From Epiperipatus broadwayi (Eukaryota > Onychophora > Udeonychophora > Euonychophora > Peripatidae), in contig JAQFVV010006337.1 of the NCBI GenBank assembly GCA_028023455.1, positions 1,541,001-1,605,000 on the forward strand: DNA of 64,000 nucleotides, written 5' to 3'. Below are positions 25,288-35,630 of this stretch, one piece after another. A program made the translations under genes and the position numbers. The notes under the pieces were generated by a model. It had not been told where the DNA came from and made no database searches. It was given only the letters and a program-made list of their open reading frames with translations. Positions within the stretch are counted from its first letter, which is position 1; every line of letters begins with the position of its first letter.

Positions 25288-25683
25288 CATAAATGGCTTT
25301 CCCAATGTTTGGGGCTGGACCTAAGAAACAATAGTAAATAAATGCTTTGTTTCTTGTTTAAAAAAATTTTCTATACAAAAGTTAAATTACGTATGTTAAA
25401 GCATTTTAAGTTAAAAAAAAAAAAAAAGAATTGACCGAAAACATTGTTTTCTTTAAATGAAAAGAGATTTGTGCTATTTACGTTATCTAAAATAAATCAT
25501 TATGTTAAATCAGAGACAGTTGGATGTTTGGGCGGAGTTAAAGCATTAAGATCGGGTAGAGAAAAATGGACAAAGGAGGGGTGGAGTCAGCATGTATTTC
25601 CAGTTTAGTAAGAAATAAATAAAATAATAATTAGTAAACTTATTAAAGTGAATAAAATACGGTATTAAAAATAATGATAAAAA

Positions 25684-26475
25684 GTGTTTAAAATTATAAA
25701 TTATAAAAAAAAAAAAAATAAAGCCAAAATGGAGACTCAAGGTAAAAATATAGAAAATAGCCCCAACAAGGAAAAAAGAGAAATCATAGCTTTACTAACC
25801 AGCATGTTTGAAAAACAAAAAGAAACAGCCGAAGAATATAAAAAAATAGCCGAAGAGCTTAAAAACCAAAATAATGAAATGAAGAGTAAATTGGAAGGGC
25901 AAGCTGAAATGCTTGAAAAGTTAAAGGACCAGATCGAAATGGGCCAGAATAAGATAAAAGAAGAAATGAAGGAAATAAGATGTGAAATTACAGGAAAGGT
26001 AGAGAAGAACCAAGAAATTATAAAGGTAGATTTAGTTAAAGAAAGTCAGGAAGATGAAAAGGAAGTTGAGGTGATAAAAGACATAGAAATTAAATTAGAA
26101 TCAAATAGCGTTGCAACATATAAAGTAGAAACAAATGTAGACCAAGAAATAGAAGAGAGATATAAGTTCAAGGTAGAAGATAGCGTAAAAGAGTTTTTAC
26201 AAAGAATTAAAAATAAAAGGTTTAAAGTAAACATTCGTGTTCGTAGATTTAAAAACAGATTTAAAAAAAGAAAGCGTAGAAAAAAATATTCCCAGATTGA
26301 AGTAATTCGGAGTTTGTCTAAATATCAAGGTTTTCTGATTTACAAAGTTGAAAATAGAACGGAAAGAGAAAGAGATAAAGTAATAAATTATAAAAGCGGG
26401 ATAGATAAGAGAGGAAAGGTAGTTTATATTATAGAGTTAGTATGTAGAAAGAAAGAACCGCCAGACAAAAATTAA
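25684..26475 (+). CDS. Gag-like coiled-coil protein of LTR element A, 263 codons
   Basis: This is the longest ORF in the window. A start at METQGKN (25729) is more plausible than the first ATG, which is followed by a poly-Lys stretch. Residues ~25-115 are Glu/Lys-rich with heptad-like spacing (EEYKKIAEELKNQNNEMKSK and on), a clear predicted coiled coil. Residues ~165-205 are very basic (KKRKRRKKYSQ), and the end is VCRKKEPPDKN. There is no CCHC zinc knuckle and no pol motif. An N-terminal coiled coil is seen in gag of many gypsy-type elements, and element B carries a similar one. The basic C-terminal half may bind nucleic acid or be the fused end of a deleted pol; I cannot decide. The frame is open, so the copy may be fairly recent. 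Confidence 0.6.
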   Translation: MFKIINYKKKKNKAKMETQGKNIENSPNKEKREIIALLTSMFEKQKETAEEYKKIAEELKNQNNEMKSKLEGQAEMLEKLKDQIEMGQNKIKEEMKEIRCEITGKVEKNQEIIKVDLVKESQEDEKEVEVIKDIEIKLESNSVATYKVETNVDQEIEERYKFKVEDSVKEFLQRIKNKRFKVNIRVRRFKNRFKKRKRRKKYSQIEVIRSLSKYQGFLIYKVENRTERERDKVINYKSGIDKRGKVVYIIELVCRKKEPPDKN

Positions 26476-26813
26476 AAATATGTAATCTGACGGATTCGCC
26501 GGCTTGACCTAGTTATTAACGACCATGGACTCGGAATAATGGAAAATGTTTAACAAAGTTTAATGAAATAAATGAAAAAACGAGTATCAAGTTAGTTTGA
26601 ATAATTAAAAATGATTAAAGTTAGTCTTAGTAAAATAAAATAACAATCTTAGAGTTTTTAAAATATCAAAGCAACAATAAAACGATTTATGTCAAAACCC
26701 TCGATTATGTCTTATCGATTATACTGATATCCCAGCTCATAAGTCTAGAACATAGCGGAGCATGACGCCAATGAAATAAATGTGTAAAATCAAAATAGAC
26801 AAGCAAAATGAAA

Positions 26814-26844
<31 letters not shown>

Positions 26845-27960
26845 AAGGGAGAGTAAAAATAACGCTTTAAAAATAAAAATGAAATAAATAAGTGTATAAT
26901 GAAAGTATTAATGAAAATAAAACATTATCAAATAAAATTTAAAAAAAAAAAAAAGAAGTGTATTAAATTATGATTGAGGTGTGTGCAAGTATTTGGGCAA
27001 AGATATAAATTTCAGGCCTGACTTTTGTTGGACTGAGTTTTTTTTTTTGCGGTGACTTTGTTCTACAGATGGGTAGTGCGAAGAATAAATAATACTGATG
27101 ATGATGCACCAGTAGAAAAGTCCTGGCATATAAAAAGTAATAAATCTGGAGGAAAAATTCCCAGTAGAACCAAATAAAATAAATATTTTAGCAAGTCGAA
27201 TGTACAGTAGAGATAGTCCTGCCATTCGCAAATCTCAAAGTCCCTTTTCAGGATCTGTTGTGCACAACAGTTGCCCATGCTAGAAAAATTGAAAGTTGGT
27301 TTGAATCAGCACAAGATCTATCTGTGTGTTGAATTGCCTTATACTTTGCTGCCTACTTCTCTTAACATTACATTTATTACCTAATGATGAAAATAACAAC
27401 TAAAAATGCACTCTAGAAAAATAAGAATTTGAAGTGGTCAATACTTAGGAAAAGTGATCAACGCACATATTAATCAAGAAAAATGTTCATAAATAAATAA
27501 GTAGGTCAAATAGTTAAAATAAAATCGATAAAGTCAAGTTAAATAAATAAGCGTAAATATATCTGTAGTAAATAATAATAAAAAGTGACTCGTGATAAAC
27601 TAATAGATTTTTTTTTTTTGGAATACACGCACGGTAATAAAAGGAAGTAAATAAATGATTTAAAGTCAAGTCAAAATATATATATATATATATCAGTGTA
27701 ATAATGAATCGTAGTAAAATAAATTGTTTTTGAATATACACAAGTTAATAAAAGTTGAGTAAATAATGAATTGTAATAAAGTAAAATAGTTTTTCTGAAT
27801 ACACACACATAGATAAAAAAGTTGAGTAAGGGTTTACAATAATATTGTGAGATTAGATTAATACAAATGTTAGAATAATGTTCATATGAATTTAAAAATA
27901 ATGTTGTAAGATTAATAATAAAAATATAAAGTCAATCTAAGGTGTATTAAGAGTGTGTAA
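26476..27960. other. Non-coding interior of LTR element A
   Basis: No conserved frame. It includes a perfect T15A15 palindrome (26814-26843), (AT)n near 27676-27695, and several repeats of a loose motif of the type AATAAATNATTGTAATAAAG. The minus-strand frames at 26968-27278 have no family motif. Confidence 0.5.
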
Positions 27961-28140
27961 GTATACATGTGTATATACGCGCACATACACTGGTAATATT
28001 CGGTAAATACGATACCTCATGATGCGTATCTTAAATGTATTTATCCAGATATCCTTTTAGGTTATTTTTTTTGGCACTGCTGCACCTCATGATGCATGCA
28101 AAAAGGGATTTATTTATTATAGATTCTCTGTAAGCAAGTC
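27960..28140 (+). repeat. Fragment related to LTR C inside element A
   Basis: The segment containing ATTCGGTAAATACGATACC and ATGTATTTATCCAGATATCC resembles 54687-54800 of LTR C copy 2 (ATTCGGTAAATAATGATAC, ATGTATTTATTCAGATGTC) in the same order. A second short match (TATATGTGCGGGCGAATGTA) lies near 28995-29055 and corresponds to about 55030-55060. Identity is moderate, which indicates related LTR families. Confidence 0.55.
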
Positions 28141-28199
28141 CAGTAATAACTCGATATCTAGAATATTAGTAGGTGTAGAATTATGCTGCACATATACAC

Positions 28200-28544
28200 A
28201 TGTGTAGGAAGTTATCTATAGCAAAAGGGAATGAGGGTAGTATAGAAATAAGTTTAGTTAAGGATAAGTTTAAAACTGCCGACTGGATAAATTTTAGTAC
28301 CCGTAACGGACTTGTCAGGGATCATTCCTCTTTCCAAAGCGTAAGTCGAAAATGGACAGTTGAAAATTCCTGCCATTTTGCAGCGACCCTTTCTTTTTCC
28401 AAGTCCAATCAAGAGAATCGGCAAATGAAGTTTCAATTTTATACACGTGTAAGTCGGTGTAAGTCAGCGAATCTGCTTCCGCGTCGTTTCCCAAAAGATC
28501 CCTGTGCCTCAAAATTGGTTTGTCCCGGTGGTCATTATCCATGA
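28200..28544 (+). CDS. Unidentified 114-codon frame in element A
   Basis: This stretch is markedly richer in G+C than its surroundings and open in more than one frame (also minus 28315-28542). The plus product runs from MCRKLSIAKGNEGS to KLVCPGGHYP and is basic with no domain I recognise. It sits about 200 bp before the polypurine tract, where a gypsy-type element would have the end of pol or an env-like gene, so it may be the last scrap of the coding region. No support for a function. Confidence 0.2.
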   Translation: MCRKLSIAKGNEGSIEISLVKDKFKTADWINFSTRNGLVRDHSSFQSVSRKWTVENSCHFAATLSFSKSNQENRQMKFQFYTRVSRCKSANLLPRRFPKDPCASKLVCPGGHYP

Positions 28545-28730
28545 TTTAGATCATTGTGAGCAATGTATTCGGCATAGATAGAAGGAAAGGATAGTCAAAA
28601 CAGATTGCCCTTTGTATGTTAAGTAAAAGATATTAAAAAGCTAACTTAGAAAAATAATAAATTAATAAATCTTTAGAGTCAAGAATTAAAATTGCAAGAG
28701 ATAAAATGGTCAAAATGATGCATTTTACTC

Positions 28731-28745
28731 TAAAATGGAGGGGGT
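28731..28745 (+). promoter_or_regulatory. Polypurine tract of element A
   Basis: AAAATGGAGGGGG lies immediately before the TG that opens the 3' LTR. This is the position and composition of the plus-strand primer site in LTR retrotransposons. Confidence 0.7.
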
Positions 28746-30410
28746 GTAATGTGCCAAGGCCAAATTGGCACATGTATATAAAATAATTTTGTTTAAAAAA
28801 ATTATTAAAATAAAATAAATCTTCCATAAAAGAGTTGAAATAAAAGTTGAAAAATAATTGATTAAAAGTGGGAAGGGTTTTTTATTAAAATTAAACTAAA
28901 TGTTTTATAAAAGGAAGTAAAATTTTTCCTAATTAGTATTTGTAAAAGTAAATAATTTAAAGTTTAAAAAAATATAAAAATCTCTTTTCATTCCAGTTTA
29001 TTATAATAAATTATATATGTGCGGGCGAATGTAAATAAATGTATGCGAGTTAGAATAATATTAAAAAAATATATCAATGAAAGTTAAAAAAAGAAATTAT
29101 ATTTGGAAAACACAGCGATGGCTATTAAGTTAAATAAAGATTTAAAAAAACCACACCAGCGGTGGGCTACTAATTAAAGATATAAAAACAATACGTTTAT
29201 GAAAGCTACTACTAATTAAACAATCATCAAAAACACGTTGTCATAGGATTAATTATCAATGGAATTTCGACAACACTCATTTGCCGGAGGATATTAAAAC
29301 AAAAAACACTTTGCAGATATAAATAGCTAGATTTTTATCGGAGTTTTTTGTTCAGTCTAGTTTCCAGTGACAGTCTTGTTCAGTTCAGATAACAGTGCAG
29401 TTTCTATTATGTATCCAGAAATAAAAATGCATTGTTGAGCAGCTTTTGGAAATATACGCTCATGCTTCAGCCTTTTAGTCCAACAAGATCATCAAAACCT
29501 GCCTGTGAAATAATGTCTGCATAACAACTCAGAAATCCTCCGTCAAACGTTCAACTGTCTTCAAGAATAAAACCAATGGATTCGCATAAAATCTCTTCAA
29601 GAAATGTCAAAATCTAACCGGTTAGATATACTCCATCAGAAGCAGCCAACAACAAGCAATATCCACGTTCCAAAAATCCTAGGTAAACATTTATTTATTA
29701 TCATTTATACGTAGTAGCCACCGCTGTAATTCATCAATCCTACAGAGTAAAGTAATTTGAACTCTTAAGCATGCATAAAATGAACTATTGATGTGCGTGT
29801 GTGGGAATGTGAGATAATTTAACGATGTCACATATTATTTATGCTTTTCACCAGATATATGTTATAATGTGTTAATTTAAAAAATGTGCGTGTGTTAAAT
29901 TAGATTATAAAGATGTTTAAATTTAGTCAATTCATGTTGGGTAATAAATTATCTTTAAACTTAATTAATGTTAATTAAAATAAAATGTCTTTAAACTTAA
30001 ACTTTATTTGTCGGTCAATTCTTTTTACCAACCTTTTATTAATTCTTTCCACCACTAATTTTGTATAACTTTGTTATTGAATTAAAATTAGACTGAGCTA
30101 GTTTTAGGGAATGTTTCGAGCGCTGGATTATGAGCCTACTGCCCGAATACATTAGTCCTTGGACTAGCTGGTGCCCCGGGGTTTACTCCGAAACAAATAA
30201 AGTATTTGGATAGTAGGGGTTTGAATCTAGCAGCCGAGGTGGGCCATTGTTGATAGTTAAAGCTATCACTAAGATCTTCCATTTTGCTCAAACGTGCCGG
30301 CTCGTTCACGTAACATTTATAAGATTATAAATGTATTATGAAGGAGTTTGAAACCAGTCAAAACTTATATATACGTATAAATAAGTGGTTTCAGCCGTTC
30401 GACCCGGTAC
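28746..30410 (+). repeat. 3' LTR of element A, ~1.66 kb
   Basis: It starts TGTAATGTGCCAAGG after a polypurine tract and ends CCCGGTACA, giving the TG...CA ends of LTRs. The first 30 bp contain a hairpin, TGTGCCAA ... TTGGCACA with 8 bp arms. From 29603 to the end it matches the 5' LTR copy, except for ~288 bp absent there. A polyadenylation-like AATAAA lies at 29421-29427 and others occur. The right flank is ATATGACGG. The left flank of the element is truncated, so a target duplication cannot be tested. Confidence 0.7.
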
Positions 30411-32050
30411 AATATGACGGAATGATAGAAAATATTATTACTATTGTAGGTGAAAAATATAAAGCATTTGAAATGAAAATTGATGCTAAACAAAGATGGG
30501 TATTTGCTACAAAATTATTTGCAATTTTTCTAACATCTATGCGATTATTATAGGCAGCTTAATATCCAGATGAGATACAGGTTCGATGATAGGAATTTTA
30601 ATTTATTAAAGCAAATCAAGAACTTCTATTTGTTGGATATAGTTTTTAACTATTGGCATAGTTCTTGATAAAATTATTCTTTAAAGATCCTGTTAAAAAA
30701 TGTGATAATCTTCTGGCTCATTTGTAGATTTTAACATTTTTGCCTTTATGGTAAAGTTTAGTAATGGTTTCTATATGATTAATGTTGGTCAATAGTTTTC
30801 CTAATTATTCTATATTATGTGCCATCTGCTGTATGAACTGAGCACTGAGACTTTATCTTATTTATAAACTCATATGCACTAAGTCAAATAGAAAGAAAAT
30901 AAAACAGATTTTTAATGGAAAATAAGGTCAGAAACAATTGTTAACAACTTCCTTATCTCCACTTTAAAAAAAATCATTATAAACAAATTTTGAAAACTAT
31001 ATAAATTATTATAGATTATAAATTATAATTGTGATATTTATTGTATTAAAAAACCATGAAAGTTACTTGATTATAAAGTGCAATCAAAATGATTAAGTTT
31101 TAATTTATTTTTACTACTGTTTTTTTTTTAAAAAAAATATAAATAATATTATTTTGATTTTGAGCTATTTTAAATTTTCTTAGATATATTTTAATCAAAT
31201 ATTATTTGGTCAGTTACTGCAATATATTTATTGTTTATATATATTGTAAATGAATAAATAGTACAGTAGGGTTTTCGACAATGAAAAGTAATTAGTTCCA
31301 CTTATATTTAGAAGTAATACATTTTGGATGACTAACATAAATGTAAATGTAAAAAATATATATAACATTAATTGCTGTACTTATTTAAATTAAAGACTTT
31401 ACTGTATAGTTCAATTTTAGTGAAAACTAAACTTCTAAAAATACAAAATAAAAACTAAACAAACTTAGTAAAAATTCACAGATCATATAGCTATTCTATA
31501 TTAAAAACAGATTTTATCATGTGGAAATTATTTTTTTCTTGATTCTACTAATTCTGTTTTTTTTTTTAGTTCATAGTAAAATAAAAGCTAAAACGAACTT
31601 TTAAAATCATAAACAAAGTCTTGCTAATAAAAATCATAAAATGCCACATATTAAATTTGGTGGATTTCCACTTTTGTATTTGAAAATTATTTAATTTTTT
31701 ATTTTTAGGCTTTTAAAAAAAATCTTACTACTAAAAAATTACCATAATAAAAATAATACACAAACACATCTTGACCACTGATATAGTAAAACTTTTATTT
31801 CTAAAACCAATTTCAATAACTTTTTTTTAAACAAACAAAAAAAAAAAAAACTTTGGTCTTAGCGATGACAAAGTATTTCTCAACCCACCCCCTCCACCCT
31901 CCCCCATGCTAATATAGTAAAACTTTTATTTTTAAAAACATTTTCGAATACCTTTTTTTTTAAAAAAAAAAAACCAAAAAAAAAGCATAACTTTTTCAAT
32001 TTTCATTTTCTTTTTTGTAATGATTTGTCATAGAATTACAACCTTTTGAT
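30411..32050. other. AT-rich stretch without recognised gene
   Basis: The frame 30338-30553 begins inside LTR A. Its last 45 codons (YDGMIENIITIVGEKYKAFE and on) lie in flanking DNA and match nothing I know. A T10A8 tract is at 31120-31137 and T9A12 at 31953-31973. A near-repeat, ATAGTAAAACTTTTATTTxTAAAA, occurs near 31783 and 31914. Confidence 0.5.
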
Positions 32051-32076
32051 TTGGAAACTTATGCAATCGAATACCT

Positions 32077-32313
32077 TTGGTTTTAAGAATCTCACTGGCA
32101 TCAACAACTGGTACAATTTCAAAATCTGCTTGCTGCAGTCAGCACCATTTTAGTGGACTCGTATATTTTCTCGAGAAAAGCGTGACTTTTTGTGAGAGCT
32201 TGGTTGAATCGTGTTCGGCCCTATCCTTTGAAAATGCTTTACACATTCCACCTTGTGTAGAAATGGATGGGGATAGTATAACAATTCTTAGTCTGTCAGA
32301 CTGCATGATTTAA
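32077..32313 (+). CDS. Unidentified 78-codon coding-like island
   Basis: The region 32050-32460 has near-balanced composition in an AT-rich neighbourhood. The frame reads MVLRISLASTTGTISKSACC at its start and ends LSLSDCMI, and beyond the stop another frame is Cys/His-rich (CCGDYKSCGHFKC at about 32322-32370). This looks like a decayed exon, processed pseudogene or transposon ORF, but I recognise no family. The Cys/His spacing suggests a metal-binding motif only tentatively. Confidence 0.25.
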   Translation: MVLRISLASTTGTISKSACCSQHHFSGLVYFLEKSVTFCESLVESCSALSFENALHIPPCVEMDGDSITILSLSDCMI

Positions 32314-32797
32314 GTAGAAATGAAATTACCCTGCTGTGGAGATTACAAAAGTTGTGGCCACTTCAAATGCAGACACATCAGACAATATGGTAGCCAACTG
32401 TGAATTGTGCGAATTTGCATAAAATGTCGTGAAGCACAAAATAGGACGTAATATTTCTGTGTAATGCCATCAAGCAGCCTGCAATGGCTAAGATAAACAG
32501 AACTGTTTTCTTAGCCATAAGTCTAGGTCACATAAATAGCATTTGTAGGTGTTCTTGGCTAGCCAGAACACCATCAAACAGTCAAACCCCACCAAGTAAT
32601 AAGTACTGAACTTATTTTAAAACTTTTTAACTATATTTAGATTGTAATTAATTCGTTCAAGTTTACTTGTAAATGGAATAACTTTTTGTACATGTATTTT
32701 TCTTTTTAAATTATTTATAATTTTGACATTATAACTATGTGTTACTATTTTTTTTAAAAAAGTTATTGGAATAAAGTATATTTAAATATATATATAT

Positions 32798-33740
32798 TGT
32801 GGCGATAACATTAAATTGTCATATTTTTAACCCAACATTAAATTGTCATATTTCAAAAAGATAAGGAAAAATATTTATTTGCATACTTTTCCCTTTCTTA
32901 CAAATAAATTTATTGAATTTATTATGAAGATATTCCCCCCAAAATTGTGGAAAAATATTTAAAACTTTTATATATAAATTAAGTGACAGAAATATTATAA
33001 TGAGAGATATTTTTTCTCTAGTAGAGTATTCTTCTTCTCTCTTCTGCCTGCTCTTCTTCGAAAAGTAGGAAGATGGAAAGTAAATAGCTTTGCTTTAAAT
33101 TAATCCTTTTTGGCATGAAAAAGCTTAAATTATTGTATAATTTATAAAAGGGTGGAAGATTTGTTATATTATAATTTTAAGTGGACAATGAAGTGCTAAA
33201 TTAAAAGTAAGACATTAGTTATATCCTAGGGCAATTGTTAAATCTATAATTCCTTTTCAACTCTTGTTAAAATATTATTAGTGTATAAAACTCTAAAACG
33301 GTTTGCTAAAAATAAAAATAAGGATATAAATGTCTTTGATAAACATTGAAAAGTATTACTTCCAAATATTAAAGAAAAAAAAGTTTTCTTTTTCAAGCTT
33401 GCAGTAAGACAATTTAAAAGACTGAAACTGTAACATTTTACTATTATTATATGATTAGGAATAAGTGAAGAAAAGATATTCACAAAGCTTTAATGTATTA
33501 TTAAAGAATAGAAAATTATTTTCGAATTTCTTTAAAATAATATCATTTTCTTTATTCATTAACAAATGACAGAAAAATATTATTGACATTTGAATTATTA
33601 GTGTAATAAACTGTGTAATAAACTATGTGATATTTAAATAATAAACTTGTTGAGATTATTGATGAAAAGCTATGAAATACTAGAAGCTAAGACCTTTGTA
33701 TATTTGAAATATTATTACTTAAGAATTGATAAATTAAACT
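32798..33740 (+). repeat. 5' LTR of element B
   Basis: It begins TGTGGCGATAACATTAAATTG and matches 35355-35630 plus 37862-38450 in order, at high identity except where the second copy is interrupted. Homology ends at ACTTAAGAATT (about 33733), because the second copy is truncated there, so the true right end of this LTR is uncertain and may lie up to about 33800. The minus frames 33244-33483 and 38014-38229 resemble each other only because they lie in the two LTR copies. Confidence 0.75.
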
Positions 33741-34064
33741 ATTATTATAAACTTCATTCTTCTTTTTGCCTTTCTACAGTTATATAAATTGTGTATAACG
33801 TGATGGCATCAAGCATTGTATTCTATGATAGATAATTGATGGTGTCTATGTATAAGTAGTCCTGACAATGTAGTGGGATACAACAGTTGATTCTACTGTT
33901 AGTGAATGACGCTGTTTATACGTGAATTAGCAGCAATAACACTGAAAGTTTGAATATTTTGTTCAGAATAAGCAAGGAAAGGAAAATTAATGTTAACTCA
34001 AAGAAAAAAATTAATAAACAACAAATAGCAATAAAGTCACCCAGAGACAGCAGAAGAACAACCA

Positions 34065-34930
34065 ATGGAGGCTGAGAGAATGGCAGAAAAGGAGAGCTCA
34101 TATGTGCATGTGCCTGAGAAGCAAAAGCCAGTAGCAGCTATGGTTAAATTGGAAATGCTGTTAGAAGTGATAATTCAAAATCATAAACAAATCAGAAAAG
34201 AAAATGAAAAAAGATATCAACAAATGAGAGAAGAAAGTAAAAGAAGAGATGAACAAAGAAAAGAAGATAATCAACAAATGAAAGACCAAATAAAAGAAAA
34301 AACAAAAGAAGAGATCAAAAAATAAAAAAAGATAATGACAGAAGAGATCAAAAAATAAAAGATGATGATGAAAGAAGAGATCAACAAATGGGAGAACACA
34401 TGAAATAAAAAAATGATAAAATGCTAGCAGCAATAAATAAAATAAATAAAAACCAAGAAGAAATGAGGAAGAATGTCTTCAACATTCAAGAGAAAATGAA
34501 GAAAGATTACTAGGAGTAGAAAATAGTATTATCACTTTGAAAGATGAGCTGACCAATCGAATGGACGAACAAGTCCAGAAAAAAATGGAGTTCATAAAAA
34601 CATCTATTACAGAAAACTTACATATGGAATTAAGTGTGATAAAAGAAGACTCCACTGAAGTATCAAGTTTGAATAAGATCACTTTTGTAAAGATACTAAT
34701 GAAGGCAAAGTCCTAATTCAGGCATCTACAAAAATAATTATAGATGTAAAACAATGCTAGAGTTCATCGTTTAAAAAATGTTTTAAGATTTTTTATCTCT
34801 AGACAAGAAAATGAAATCGCTTTCTTGGATATTGATAAGGAAGAGCATTTGAAGAAAGTTAAAAATGAAGCTGTTCAATATTATAAAGCCTACAAAAGAA
34901 AAAGGTCAACAGTAAGAGACAATCAAAACA
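34065..34930 (+). pseudogene. Gag-like coiled-coil remnant of LTR element B
   Basis: The open part (34065-34325, 86 codons) starts MEAERMAEKESSY and becomes a long charged helix (NEKRYQQMREESKRRDEQRK) typical of a coiled coil. After the first stop, similar repeats continue in shifting frames (NKNQEEMRKNVFNIQEKMKK), and a separate stretch near 34800-34930 reads ENEIAFLDIDKEEHLKKVKN. No zinc knuckle. It resembles the N-terminal half of the element A ORF in type, not closely in sequence. Multiple stops show that it is dead. Confidence 0.6.
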
Positions 34931-35354
34931 AGTAAAATGTTCTAAAAGTAGCCTGAGTTTAAATAAATGGATTGCTACAGTCAGAGTGTTAAATTCTGCA
35001 GTCAGTAAGCCAAAGGAAACTAAAATTCAAAAGCAATATATGAAAATAAAATTTCCAATCCAGGTTGGAGAAAATAGTGTATGGATGAAGTCATCAGTGA
35101 AGGATATCTCCATCAACATGGAGAGAAGTAAAACTTAGGTTGACAAAAATAAAAGAATGTTTGTTTGTTGAGAACCCCAGAATTCATTCAAGAATTAGTG
35201 ACATTGGAAAAAAAAATGTTTATTTTGTATAATAAAGAAAATGTCTTTTATTTTAAAAATGTATTTTGACAAAAAGTCTAAAAAAAAAAATCTCTTTTAC
35301 AATAAGGTTATTATTATTTAACAATATTGTGAGGAAAGAACAGAAATGGAATGT
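34931..35354 (+). other. Degenerate tail of element B before its 3' LTR
   Basis: Broken frames include VGENSVWMKSSV, which loosely resembles the VGDxVWM segment after integrase in gypsy pol; this is too weak to rely on. The purine-rich GAGGAAAGAACAGAAATGGAA just before 35355 is a candidate polypurine tract. Confidence 0.35.
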
Positions 35355-35630
35355 TGTGACAATAATATTGGTTATCACAATATTAAATTATTCTATTTTC
35401 AAAAAAATAATGAAAAATATTTATTTGCATACTTTTCTCTTTCTTACAAATAAATTTATTGAATTTACAGTGGAGATATTTCCAAAAGAATTGTGAAAAA
35501 AATATTTAAAACGTTTATATTTAAATTAAGCAAAAGAAATATTATAATGCGAGATTATTTTTTTTCTAGTAGAATATAATTCTTTTCTTTTCCCCTGCTC
35601 TTCTTTGAAAAGTAGGAAGATAAAAAGCAA
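35355..35630 (+). repeat. 3' LTR of element B, left part
   Basis: It starts TGTGACAATAATATTGGTTA and includes a hairpin, TGTGACA ... TATCACA. It matches 32798-33075, including the block TTATTTGCATACTTTT and GAAAAGTAGGAAGAT. The match stops after GGAAGATAAAAAGC at the insertion. Confidence 0.75.

Larger units (their letters stand above)
24757..30410 (+). mobile_element. LTR retrotransposon A (gypsy-like, defective)
   Basis: Two direct repeats bound the element: a truncated 5' LTR (24757-25287) and a longer 3' LTR (28746-30410, about 1.66 kb). Between them lie 3.46 kb with one gag-like ORF (25684-26475) and a polypurine tract directly before the 3' LTR. No protease, RT, RNase H or integrase motif was found in the interior, so the copy is internally deleted or the family is non-autonomous. 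The interior also holds a fragment resembling LTR C (27960-28140), which suggests nested insertion or recombination between related LTRs. Confidence 0.75.

Noticed and set aside
26968-27278. Two overlapping minus-strand frames in element A as env-like genes
   Set aside because: Opposite strand to the element, short, and without signal peptide, cysteine pattern or known motif.
33244-33483. Minus-strand frame conserved with 38014-38229, suggesting a real protein
   Set aside because: The two frames are alike because they lie in the two LTRs of element B; no family motif is present.
34161-34433. 90-codon minus-strand Phe/Leu-rich frame as a membrane protein
   Set aside because: It is the antisense of the Glu/Lys-rich coiled-coil gag remnant on the plus strand.
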